Translations under genes and position numbers: made by a program
Assembly (NCBI RefSeq): GCF_030547545.1
Contig: NZ_JAUOQE010000025.1
Span: 1 to 64,000, forward strand
Direction: 5' to 3'
DNA length: 64,000 nucleotides
Origin: Amphritea sp. 1_MG-2023
GTDB taxonomy: Bacteria; Pseudomonadota; Gammaproteobacteria; Pseudomonadales; Balneatricaceae
The notes under the pieces: model-generated
The model's database searches: none
Seen by the model: the letters and a program-made list of their open reading frames with translations, nothing else
What the model was told of the DNA's origin: nothing
Shown: one piece after another, positions 44,601 to 54,500 of the stretch
Layout of the letters: each line of letters opens with the position of its first letter
How positions within the stretch are numbered: position 1 is the stretch's first letter

Positions 44601-45482
44601 TTATGCGATTTGTTTGGCGGGTGACAACATATCATATAGAGCGGTCCAGTCTTGATTACCACGACCTTCATTCTGAGCCTCTTTATAGACATAACTCGCT
44701 GCTCGGCCCATCTCCATATTGATATCTAATGCTTCAGCCAGATCTAGAGAGATAAGTAGGTCTTTATTAGCAAGATCGATAGGAAAGGCTGGCGAAAGAT
44801 CATTCTGGAAAACCTTCTTAGGATAAGTGGTCAACATATGCCCCGTTGCTGCTGGCGTGCCGCTCATTACCTCAATAGCAAGATTGCGATCTAGACCTAG
44901 TTTGTCAGAAAGTGCCAGGCACTCTGCGGTTAATGCGCTAAGGGCAACAGACATGAAATTGTTAACAACCTTAATGCGGATGCCTTTGCCAGGGCCTCCA
45001 CAGTCAATGATAATTTCGCCCATACATTCAAATACAGATCTGGCCCGTTCTAATGAATCGGTATCTGTGCCAGCTAAAATAATGAGAGTGCCTTTGATCG
45101 CATCAAGGGAGGTTCTACCGACAGGCGCATCGATCATGGTGATGCCATGCTTAGTCAATTCAGCGCGGATATCATCTGATTCTAATGGGTGAATCGTTGA
45201 CATATCTATGAACAAAGCGTCGGGCGACATTGTTTCCGTAATGCCTCCTGCATCGAATAGTGCGCTTTTCACGATCGCACCAACCGGCAACATGGTGATA
45301 ACAATGTCGGCGTCTTTGGCTGCTTCGGCAGGGGAGGATGCTATCTTTCCGCCATTGGCTGAATGTAATGCTAAGCGGGCTTCATCGCGGTCATAACCGA
45401 CAACATTGTGGCCTCCTTTGAGGATATTATTGGCCATTGCTATACCCATGGCACCAAGGCCGATAAAAGCAATATTTTTCAT
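44601..45482 (-). CDS. Beta-hydroxyacid dehydrogenase family, YihU-like sulfolactaldehyde reductase/DHPS dehydrogenase
   Basis: NAD-dependent dehydrogenase of 293 residues with Rossmann motif FIGLGAMGIAMANNI at the N-terminus and catalytic K171 in IRIKVVNNFMS. Where most relatives have a DxPVSGG motif, this protein has DAPVGRTS (119-125). E. coli YihU (3-sulfolactaldehyde reductase) has the same VGRTS at the same residue numbers, and its Arg is thought to hold the sulfonate. Long stretches agree with YihU, for example VMSGT and LSPAF-IDLA-KDL. It ends an aldehyde dehydrogenase-TRAP operon, so it may run towards oxidation of 2,3-dihydroxypropanesulfonate or a similar C3 sulfonate. Confidence 0.8.
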   Translation of the reverse strand: MKNIAFIGLGAMGIAMANNILKGGHNVVGYDRDEARLALHSANGGKIASSPAEAAKDADIVITMLPVGAIVKSALFDAGGITETMSPDALFIDMSTIHPLESDDIRAELTKHGITMIDAPVGRTSLDAIKGTLIILAGTDTDSLERARSVFECMGEIIIDCGGPGKGIRIKVVNNFMSVALSALTAECLALSDKLGLDRNLAIEVMSGTPAATGHMLTTYPKKVFQNDLSPAFPIDLANKDLLISLDLAEALDINMEMGRAASYVYKEAQNEGRGNQDWTALYDMLSPAKQIA

Positions 45483-45557
45483 ATATGTTCTCCAATATTA
45501 TTTTTGTATATGATGAATAATAAATAACTTCATTCTATAAAAGTGAGTGTTTTTAAG

Positions 45558-46850
45558 CTATCTAGCACCAGAGCTGTAGCCAATGGTCGCTATTTCAGGC
45601 ACCGCAATTAAGAGAGCACAAAATAACAATAGAATCATTAAAAATGGGAGTACTGATTTACTGACGGATTCAATACTCTGACCTGAAATCGCCGAAGCAA
45701 CATAGAGATTGACGCCAAGTGGGGGAGTTAGAAAGCCGACTTCAGATAAAACGACAAAGAGGATGCCAAAGTGAACTGGATCTACTCCCAAAGCTAATAG
45801 TGCCGGTAAAAAGACAGGGACTAAGAGCACGATGGTACTAATCGTTTCCATAAATGTGCCGATGATAATCAATAAAATAGAGATCAGAATAAGAATTAAC
45901 AGGGGGCTGCTTGATAGTGATGTAATGTATTCAGACACCTGCATCGGTACATCATAAAGGGTAATTAACTTACCGAAGGCCATCGCAGGCCCCATGATAA
46001 TTAGAATCGCCCCGGTGAGTGTGGCCGTTTTAACCATCGAGTTTCCAAGGTCTGCGAGCTTACTGTGACCTGTGATGAAGCCATAAGCGGCAGCATAGAC
46101 AACCGCGAGCATTGACGCCTCCGTTGGCGTTGCGAAGCCGCCGTAAATACTACCTAAGACAACAACGGGCATCGAAAGAGCGGCCTTACCATCCCAGCAG
46201 GCTTTCAGTAATGGTTTGAATTGAAACGCTCCTCCCGCCGAGGTGTAGCCACGGCGGTAACCGGTGTAAACGCAGTAACCCGCCAATGCGGCGGCTAATA
46301 ATACCCCGGGCAGCATGCCCGCCATAAATAACCCGGTTACTGACACATTGGCCATCACTCCGTAAATTATCATAGGGTTCGATGGTGGAATAAGAATGCC
46401 AAGAGCGCCTCCGGTTGCGGCAACCGCAGCGGCAAACCCAACAGAGTAACCTGCTCGAATCATCGCTGGGATCATGATGCCACCAATGGCTGCGGTCGTA
46501 GCAGGCCCTGAACCGGTTAATGCGGCAAAAAACATACATGAGATGATGGTCACAACAGCGAGTCCACCGGGTACATTCCCAACTGCCAGCGTCACTATTT
46601 TAACAATCTTATGGGTCAGTCCTGATTTTTCCATCAGCAGGCCCGTTAAGATAAAGCCGGGTATCGCGATAAGTGGGAACATACCCACCCCTGTGTAGAG
46701 GGTTTGGGCAATATAGACTAAGGGGATTGATGTCAACGTAAGCCCTAAGGCTGTGGCAATACCGAGTGCAAAACCAACTGGGATGCCAAGTGCAAGTGCT
46801 GTTGTGAGAGCCCCAAAAAGGACTAATATAATATATGAATCATCCATCAT
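45558..46850 (-). CDS. dctM: TRAP transporter large permease, DctM family
   Basis: Membrane protein of 430 residues with about twelve hydrophobic segments. Motifs include AALTGSGPATTAAIGGIMIPAM, LIPPSNPMIIYGVMA and GSIYGGFATPTEASMLAV. It works with the DctQ and DctP encoded upstream on the same strand. Sequence differs clearly from the dctM at 25838-27124, so it belongs to a different TRAP subfamily. Confidence 0.92.
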   Translation of the reverse strand: MMDDSYIILVLFGALTTALALGIPVGFALGIATALGLTLTSIPLVYIAQTLYTGVGMFPLIAIPGFILTGLLMEKSGLTHKIVKIVTLAVGNVPGGLAVVTIISCMFFAALTGSGPATTAAIGGIMIPAMIRAGYSVGFAAAVAATGGALGILIPPSNPMIIYGVMANVSVTGLFMAGMLPGVLLAAALAGYCVYTGYRRGYTSAGGAFQFKPLLKACWDGKAALSMPVVVLGSIYGGFATPTEASMLAVVYAAAYGFITGHSKLADLGNSMVKTATLTGAILIIMGPAMAFGKLITLYDVPMQVSEYITSLSSSPLLILILISILLIIIGTFMETISTIVLLVPVFLPALLALGVDPVHFGILFVVLSEVGFLTPPLGVNLYVASAISGQSIESVSKSVLPFLMILLLFCALLIAVPEIATIGYSSGAR

Positions 46851-46901
46851 GGAGACCTATTTCTTATATTTATTGATGAAATTCAAGCTAAACAGTTAAT
46901 G

Positions 46902-47408
46902 TTATGCGTGATATTCGTTTATATTTTTTTCATCATCAGTAGAACAATAACTTTGAATGAGTCGGAATGTCATCATGAAGAAAGTCACAGGTATAATTGA
47001 GTAGATAACCTCCATCGGAATCTCAAGCGACAGACTGTATTCGGGCATCTCGATTGAAGATTCAACTAATGCAATACCTTGCCATAGAACAAAAATATTA
47101 AAGATGACCCAGCAGATATCACCGGGTAAATATTTCCAGCGCTGAAACTTTTCAGGTAGTAAGCTAAGGTGTGCATCAATTCTAAAGTGTGCTTTTTCTT
47201 TTGTCGCTAGCACAGCACCCCAGTAAAGCATCCAGATGAAGCAAAATACAGCTAGTTCTTCTGCCTTATGGGTAAGATTTGTGAAAAAATGGTTTTCAAC
47301 GAAATATCTAACAAATGAAGAGTAGGTTAGACAAATGACCATTGTTGAACATAATAAAACAAGTATTATTTTCTCAAGCCAACGGTTGATGAAAAATATA
47401 AATTTCAT
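46902..47408 (-). CDS. dctQ: TRAP transporter small permease, DctQ family
   Basis: Membrane protein of 168 residues with four hydrophobic segments. LTHKAEELAVFCFIWMLYWGAVLA and KAHFRIDAHL match the DctQ core. ATG 47408 is preceded by GAGG; an in-frame TTG at 47420 is less likely. It lies between the dctP and dctM genes. Confidence 0.87.
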   Translation of the reverse strand: MKFIFFINRWLEKIILVLLCSTMVICLTYSSFVRYFVENHFFTNLTHKAEELAVFCFIWMLYWGAVLATKEKAHFRIDAHLSLLPEKFQRWKYLPGDICWVIFNIFVLWQGIALVESSIEMPEYSLSLEIPMEVIYSIIPVTFFMMTFRLIQSYCSTDDEKNINEYHA

Positions 47409-47586
47409 TTTTAACCTCAAACAAGTCTATATAATTATTTGATATGATTACGACTATATTTTATGAGCTTATTTCATAGTGCTTTATGTCGAAATATATT
47501 TTTATTGAAATATATAGAAGGATGTTTAGTGTTTAATTAGGATTATAAATAGCCGCTCAATCATAGAATGAATGAGCGGACTAATG

Positions 47587-48606
47587 TTATTTGGCTTGAG
47601 TTACCTTCTCGAACCATTCATCACCGATGATGTCTCGGTACTTATCCCAAACCGGTTGAACTTTATCGACAAATGCTTGGCGGTCATCAACAATATTAAC
47701 ATTGACACCGAGTTCTTCCATTTTAGATAAACCATCGGTATGAGAAACCGTCGATAGCCAGCGTTGATAAATGCCTGCTTCTTGGCCAGCACGAACGATT
47801 GCGGCTTGATTTTCTGGAGAGAATTTATTCAAGACTCTATCATTCATCAATATCACTGCTGTACCGTAGTAGATATTGATGTAAGAGTAATAATCTAAGA
47901 AGTCATTAAACTTCATATCGATCATGCCCTGAGGTGGGCCTTCAAGACCATCAGCAACACCTTGTTGTAATGCACTATAAAGCTCGCCCCAGTCAATGGC
48001 TGTTGCATTTGCACCAAGCGCATTATAAGTATCTATCATGACTTTATTTTTAGGTACTCGAATTTTAATTCCTTTTAAATCGTCAGGTCGATTGATGGCT
48101 CTAGTTTTATTCATGATGGCTCTGTCACCCCATTCAAAAACAGAAACAACATTCATGCCGCTCGCATTTTTATAGTTAGTGAAAATTTCTTTTCCTACAG
48201 GACCATCGATAACTGCATTCGCATGTTCTCTATCACGAAAGATAAAAGGCATGATGAAGATATCCATTGGTTTATACCATTTGGATGCATTATTGATGGC
48301 AACAAGGCCAAGGTCTAGAGTACCTAATTGAATATCTTTTGCTAGGTCTGCCTCTTTACCAAGCTGCCCACCTGGATAAACCTTTACCTTAACTTCGCCA
48401 CGGGTATAAATTTCCACTAAATTAGAAAAACGCTGGGCCCCCTGATCATAAGATGAGCCCGCAGGTAAACCATGGGCTAGCTTTAGTGTTTTGATTGTTT
48501 TTTTGATGTAAGGAATGTTAGTCGTAGCCATCGCCATGGCTTGTCCACTAGAGACAACGGCTATTAGCGTCGACAATGTTGCAATTATTAGTTTTATTCT
48601 TTTCAT
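47587..48606 (-). CDS. dctP: TRAP transporter solute-binding protein, DctP family
   Basis: Periplasmic binding protein of 339 residues with a signal peptide (about 1-26). The carboxylate-clamp region reads LKGIKIRVPKNKVM, and WGELYSALQQGVADGLEGP follows. The Arg in KIRVPKN should hold an anionic group. It lies 204 bp downstream of the aldehyde dehydrogenase gene and 178 bp upstream of dctQ. Confidence 0.9.
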   Translation of the reverse strand: MKRIKLIIATLSTLIAVVSSGQAMAMATTNIPYIKKTIKTLKLAHGLPAGSSYDQGAQRFSNLVEIYTRGEVKVKVYPGGQLGKEADLAKDIQLGTLDLGLVAINNASKWYKPMDIFIMPFIFRDREHANAVIDGPVGKEIFTNYKNASGMNVVSVFEWGDRAIMNKTRAINRPDDLKGIKIRVPKNKVMIDTYNALGANATAIDWGELYSALQQGVADGLEGPPQGMIDMKFNDFLDYYSYINIYYGTAVILMNDRVLNKFSPENQAAIVRAGQEAGIYQRWLSTVSHTDGLSKMEELGVNVNIVDDRQAFVDKVQPVWDKYRDIIGDEWFEKVTQAK

Positions 48607-48810
48607 TACAATAACACCTTTGTTTTTTGAAAATTAATTATTATTTTTGGGTATTTTTTGATTGTTTAAGTGTTCTTTCAATGAGTTACTCTAATTTTAC
48701 AGTTGAATTTTTTAGGTATCACATACAAATTATTTAAGTCGGCTGTAAGCAGAAATTATATCGATAACCGCTATGTGATGGCTTATCTCCAATAGAATGA
48801 TTACCTCGAG

Positions 48811-50247
48811 TTACAAACTATCTTGGCTAATAAATTTAATTTGAGTGTACGCGGCGAAGCCTTCGGGGCCGCCTTCATAGCCAATGCCGCTATCTTTCAT
48901 GCCGCCAAATGGGGCTTCGGCGAGGGCAGGTGAGAAGTTATTAATGCCGATCCAGCCAACGTCTAAACCATCCTCGGTGGCGGTGGCCCGTGCTAGCGAA
49001 CGTGTAAAAGCATAGCCAGCAAGACCAAGTGGTAATTGGTTAGCACGTTCGATTACTTCATCAAAGTCATCGAAGCAGACGACGGGTACAACGGGGCCAA
49101 ACGGCTCGTCTGTCATCAACAGTGCATCATCGGTTATATCAGTAATGACCGTCGGCTGCCAAAAATAGCCCTTATCTCCCCAGCGCTTACCTCCGTAGCG
49201 AATATTTGCACCACGTGCCTGAGCATCAGCCACGATGTCATTCATAGCATCGACTCGACGTTGATTGACCATGGGTCCCATTGTTACATCGGGCTCTAGA
49301 CCATTCCCGACAGTGAGACGGCTTACATGTCCTAAGAAACAAGCGAGAAATTGACTGTAGATTTTTTTTTGCACAAAAATACGGCTGACACCAAGACAAA
49401 CCTGACCGGCATTACGGAACTTAAACGCGGCGGTCATGGCGGCCGCTTTTTCAATATCAGCATCGTCAAAAATAATGACAGGTGCATGACCGCCAAGCTC
49501 CATAGTGACTGGCTTTAAATGCTGGCCCGCTAAGCTACTTAATTTTCTACCGACCGGCACCGAGCCGGTTAGTGATATCTTTTTGATGACAGGAGACTCT
49601 ATCAGCGCGGTTGAAATCTCATTAGAGGGGCCAAAGAGAAGGTTGAGCACGCCGGGAGGTACACCCGCATCATGACACGCTTGTACTAAGCCTACACAGA
49701 TGGCGGGTGCTTCTTCGGAAGGTTTTATGATCATCGAGCAGCCGGCACCGAGTGCGGCGGCTATTTTTCGAGCGGTCATCGCCGCGGGGAAATTCCACGG
49801 TGAGAATCCTGCAACAGGACCAATGGGTTCACGAATGATCATTTCCCGGCTACCCGGTTTGCGTTGCGGTAACAGGCGACCATAGGTACGGGAGGCTTCT
49901 TCAGCACACCACTCGAACACATCGACTGTTCTATCAATCTCTAGGCGGGCTTCTTCTAAAGGCTTTCCTTGCTCTAGTGTCATCATAAGGGCTAAAGATT
50001 CGCGTCGCTCCGTAATCAGCGCGGCAATCTTTTTCAAGATAGTTTTTCGTGCTTGAGGGGATACCTTGCGCCAATGGTCAAAGCCGATTTTGGCGGCCTG
50101 GATAGCACGCTGAATATCTTCTCCTGTTGCTTGAGCAACGCTTCCTACGACCTCTTCAGTCGCCGGATTGACGACGTCTTTGGTGCCGCGATCAGCTGCT
50201 GAGCACCATTCCGCATTGATATAGAGAAGACTTTCATATGTTGGCAT
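48811..50247 (-). CDS. NAD(P)-dependent aldehyde dehydrogenase, GabD/SLA-dehydrogenase type
   Basis: Aldehyde dehydrogenase of 478 residues. The catalytic Glu is in VTMELGGHAPVIIFDDAD and the catalytic Cys in FRNAGQVCLGVSRIFVQ. It resembles succinate-semialdehyde dehydrogenases; sulfolactaldehyde dehydrogenases of the sulfo-Entner-Doudoroff pathway are from the same broad family. Position with a YihU-like dehydrogenase and TRAP genes suggests that it oxidises the aldehyde made by that enzyme. It is the first gene of the minus-strand operon. Confidence 0.85.
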   Translation of the reverse strand: MPTYESLLYINAEWCSAADRGTKDVVNPATEEVVGSVAQATGEDIQRAIQAAKIGFDHWRKVSPQARKTILKKIAALITERRESLALMMTLEQGKPLEEARLEIDRTVDVFEWCAEEASRTYGRLLPQRKPGSREMIIREPIGPVAGFSPWNFPAAMTARKIAAALGAGCSMIIKPSEEAPAICVGLVQACHDAGVPPGVLNLLFGPSNEISTALIESPVIKKISLTGSVPVGRKLSSLAGQHLKPVTMELGGHAPVIIFDDADIEKAAAMTAAFKFRNAGQVCLGVSRIFVQKKIYSQFLACFLGHVSRLTVGNGLEPDVTMGPMVNQRRVDAMNDIVADAQARGANIRYGGKRWGDKGYFWQPTVITDITDDALLMTDEPFGPVVPVVCFDDFDEVIERANQLPLGLAGYAFTRSLARATATEDGLDVGWIGINNFSPALAEAPFGGMKDSGIGYEGGPEGFAAYTQIKFISQDSL

Positions 50248-50874
50248 TAGACTATTCCTATTTTTATTATTTAATGTTGCTTAAGGATCAGAGTGTTTAA
50301 ATTCTCAGCTCAAATACCGTATTGATGAGTACATAACTAACGCCATTTTTGAACGAGAATAATAAAAATTTTCCTCAGGAATACAAACGGGGCTGAGTGT
50401 TATAACGCTAAGCCCTGAATACACAATGTAATTTACATTAGATTCGCTAAATTAGGTCTGTATTTATTTAACAATATAATAAGAAAATCTTATGAAATGT
50501 GCGGGGTAAAGTGTCATTAAGCACTGAAATTGAGCAGGCTTTCAGCCATTGGTCTTATCTTGGCTGTGCTCAATAGGTAGCAGTACCCCTCTAAAAAGGT
50601 TAGTGCTACAAAAAATGAAAGTAGCGTGGGGCTACGGCTTCTAATGGTCGGGTTAAGTTAAAGTTTTATTAGATATTCCATTTTAGGAGCGAAGTCGAGT
50701 GCTGCTGATTAAAACCTTGGCTAAGGCTTAAATAATAACAATGTTGGCTGGTGTACAGTATTGCCTTTCGCCGGCTTTAATAAGAGTCTCATCTGGATTC
50801 GAGTAAGGTTTTTAAGCGACGATTACGAACAATACTGACTAGGTAGGAGTTATTGTCAAATCTGGTGTATGGAA
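50248..50874. other. Intergenic region with a nested hairpin, no gene seen
   Basis: About 630 bp upstream of the aldehyde dehydrogenase. It should hold that operon's promoter. At 50529-50574 there is a nested dyad: ATTGAGCA / TGCTCAAT outside and CAGCCA / TGGCTG inside. No open frame or tRNA is visible. Confidence 0.45.
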
Positions 50875-50877
50875 TCA

Positions 50878-51060
50878 GGCGGCACTCCTATCTGACTGAT
50901 CCCTTACTTGTTCTCCATCCTTGAGCTCAACGTTATTGACTACCAGAGTCAGTAAGTTAAATCCTTTGATCCTCTTCCATCGTGACTGAGCTGATTCCCG
51001 CAGCTTGTATACCATTGCCAACGTCGTGTCGCGAGAGCCGCAGTTACGCGGGTAGTGTTT
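50878..51060 (-). pseudogene. Remnant of a transposase C-terminus, probably IS256-family
   Basis: The minus-strand frame includes SRDTTLAMVYKLRESAQSRW and RIKGFNLLTLVVNNVELKDGE, which resembles the final segment of many IS256-family (Mutator-type) transposases: TLAMVFKL, AQxRW and a closing DGE. Only this tail remains. Confidence 0.5.
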
Positions 51061-51106
51061 AGAAATCTGTGTCATTTCCGTAATGTGTATAAAACAGGAA
51101 TGACAC

Positions 51107-51355
51107 ATGACCAAAGACTTCAATCTAGAACAAGCCATTAAATCTCTTCAGTCAGGGCAAAATCTGACAGGCAAAGATGGGTTCTTAACCCCTCCATCAA
51201 ACAGATTACCGAAGCGGCTCTCAGGACCGAGCTGAATGATATCTGCTACCCTTATTGATAACAGCTGTAATGGCTTCTCTAGAAATATCTTCTGCATCGA
51301 AGATGGGCCGCTTATTGATGCTCCACGGGATCGGGATGGCAGCTTTGAGCTGTAG
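51107..51355 (+). pseudogene. Degraded 5' part of an IS256-family transposase
   Basis: From ATG 51107 the sequence reads MTKDFNLEQAIKSLQSGQNL, the start of a common IS256-type transposase, then shifts frame (QITEAALRTELND from about 51204). It ends with DAPRDRDGSFE near 51320-51350, the same motif as residues 79-89 of the transposase at 61446. A dyad TGTGTCATTTCC / GGAATGACACA flanks 51068-51107. Frameshifts, stops and a large internal deletion make it non-functional. Confidence 0.75.
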
Positions 51356-51553
51356 GTTAAGAGAAACTATGAGTAGTTGAATTGAGGTTACAAGCAGATA
51401 GCGTTTCACTTTTTGCTCAAAATGATGAATATTAATTTCTAACAGTTCAACTGAGCAGTGCTCTTATAGTACACTTTCAGGCAAAATCAGAGGCTGTGGA
51501 CGCTTCAGAACCAATACCGCTGTTTCTGTGGATACCAATTAAAGGAATAGCGA

Positions 51554-54500
51554 GTGTCAGAATATCAAGATCAGGAACTTCAATCTTGGCTAGATTCCAA
51601 TGATCTAATTTCTCTTGACACCTGGTGTGAGCTGGCCGGTATTCAAGAAGATGACCTCATTAAAGCTGGTTTTTTAGCTTATACGAAGAAAGGTCGGTAC
51701 TCGCGTCTGACTGTCGAGAAAGAAGGGTTCATCGAAACATGGACTCATCCATACTCTTTCAAACGATACATGGCTGTAAAAAAGTCACAAGCAAAAGACT
51801 TCAAGATTCATGTGCAACAAGGCCTCTCTACCTCTAATCCTGCTTTTTATCAGCCTTTATTGAGTTTGACTACGGATCAGCTTGAGTCTCTATATAAAGA
51901 TAGTTCGGCAGATAAATTGAGTTTAGAAAAAGTGCTTGATGAGTTATCGCATCGGACTTCAAAGAAGGCAAAAGCGTTGGCTACTGAAATACAGGATAGT
52001 CTCAATTCAAAAGGTCAAAGTTTCGAGAGTAAAGAACCTATGAGAGATGCAGTAACAGCAAGGGAGACTGAAGCTGATGATATTCAGGAAGGCAAGAGTG
52101 CCGATAAGGTTGAGAAGGCAAATGACTTTTCTTATGAATCACTTGAAAGTTTACGTAAGAGGTTGCTTGATCTAACTGGTAAGAATCGGCTTTTGAACTT
52201 TAGATACAGTAAAGCTGGTGAGATTCGAGTCATCGATGAATTACCTGATCAGCTTCATGAATTTTTGATTTCTGATCGACGGTTGAATTTTGAACCTGTG
52301 CCTGAGCCCTTGAAAGAGGAGTTGATATTTGCTGGTTATATTGAGGTTGATGAAGAAACGGGTGAAGAAAAGCTAATTAAGCCAAATCCTACCGCTATGG
52401 AGTGGGCTAAATATCTCGGTTTCAATACAAATTACGAACTTCCTGACTTAGAAGAGAGTAAAGAATCCAAGCATAACGATACTGCTATCCAAACTCTGCT
52501 ATATCCCTTTGAGTTAGAAGCTCGTTTAAGAACACTTCGCTCTAAGTCGGTTACTGCGATTGAAGAAACTGGATCTAATTATCTATATCTCTCTTTTGGC
52601 TTCTTAGAGTGGTTTGAGAGTGCAGACTCGGATCAATCTAGATCAGCTCCACTTTATCTCATTCCTGTATCGATAGAGAAAGGGCGACTAGATCAAGCAA
52701 CTATGCGATACGTATATACAATCACATATACAGGAGAGGATATTGTTCCCAATTTGTCCTTGCAGGAAAAGTTAAGGATTGATTTTGGTTTGGGGTTACC
52801 TGACTTTGAAGAAATTAATTCTCCTGAAGGCTACTTCACCGAACTAAATGAAATAATTAGAAAAAATCAGCCTCGTTGGCGGGTGAAGAGACAATGCTCT
52901 TTGGCCTTGTTGGAGTTTGGTAACCTTCTGATGTATCTCGATTTAGACCCGAATAAGTGGCCTGAAGGCCCTCAGAATATTACCAATCACAATATCGTAT
53001 CTCGTTTCTTTGCGACTAGTTCTAATGTCGATGAAAATGATGGTGCAGCTGCTGCTGGTTCTTTTTCTGATGAGTATCTAATTGATAGGCTCGAGAATGT
53101 ACATGAGCACTATCCACTCATAGATGATGCTGATAGTTCGCAACATAGTGCCGTCGTTGATGCGATCAAAGGTAAAAACCTTGTTATCGAAGGGCCTCCA
53201 GGAACCGGTAAATCTCAGACGATTACCAACATCATTGCAGCTGCGATTTCTCAAGGTAAAACGGTGTTATTTGTTGCTGAGAAATTAGCAGCATTAGAGG
53301 TGGTGAAAAGGCGTTTGGATCAAGCGCAACTAGGTGACTTTTGCTTAGAGCTTCATAGTCATAAAACGCAAAAGAGAAAACTGTTAGATAATATTAGCCG
53401 CCGTTTGGCAAAGCAATCTAAGTTCAAAGCGCCATCTGAAATAGATACAGAGATAGCACGTTACGAAGACCTTAAAGATAAATTGAATAGCTATGTTCAG
53501 TTGATCAATAGTAACTGGAAGGATACAGGCAGAACTATTCATCAAATCCTTAATGGAGCTGCGCTTTATAGAGAACGGCTGGATGCAGCACCGACGAAGG
53601 TCCACCCAACAGGGGTTGATGGTTTAAGCTGTACCCGAGTATTTCATAGGGAAGTACTTGATAATATTCGTTTGTATAAAGATGTTTTTAATCAGGTTAG
53701 TGAACAGCTTGGTACTCATGGAAGGATAGATTCTCACCCTTGGCATGGTGTACAGAATACAGAACTGCAGGTCTTTGATTCTCCAGAAGTTACTTCAACT
53801 CTGGATGAGTGGACAAAAATTTTAAAGGCATTAGACAAATATTTTGAAACTGTAGTTGCTGAGCTTGGAATCGACCTTTCGTTTTTAACATTCGAAGACG
53901 CTAAGTCATTTATAGACACTGAATCTAATATACCTAGCTTCTATAGCAGTGCTCATCTTGGGTGCCTAGAGTTGTTAAATGATAAGGTTATTATAGAAGT
54001 TCAAGAGCTACTAGATCTGACTGAAAAGATTCAAAAGCATTATGTGTCACTCAGTAACTATGTATCGGATCAATGGCTTGATGATCTTTCTTTGATCAGT
54101 GAGCTTAGAAATGCTCAGAAATCGCTTGAATTAGTTGGTGTTTCCAAAAAAGCGAATCTAGAAGATATAGCGAAAAGTACGCACCGTATTGATAGGTTGA
54201 TAAATAGCCTCGATGAACTCAAGAATACGATAGATGAACTTAGCTCTAGACTTGGAAAAGAATTTTCGTCTTATGTGACTATCACCCAAGATGGACTTAA
54301 TGAATTTGCTGCGTTTATCGTTCATGTAGTCAAGTTACCTCCTGCTTTATTGAAGTATCGTAATGAGTGTTTTGATGATGATGAGTTAGACATCGAACTT
54401 CCTATTCTGAAAGAAGAAGTTGATCGATTGACACAACAAAAAGGTGAGCTTGCTAAGACTTATAGCCTTACATCTTTGCCACCTGTTCAAGAATTGAAAG

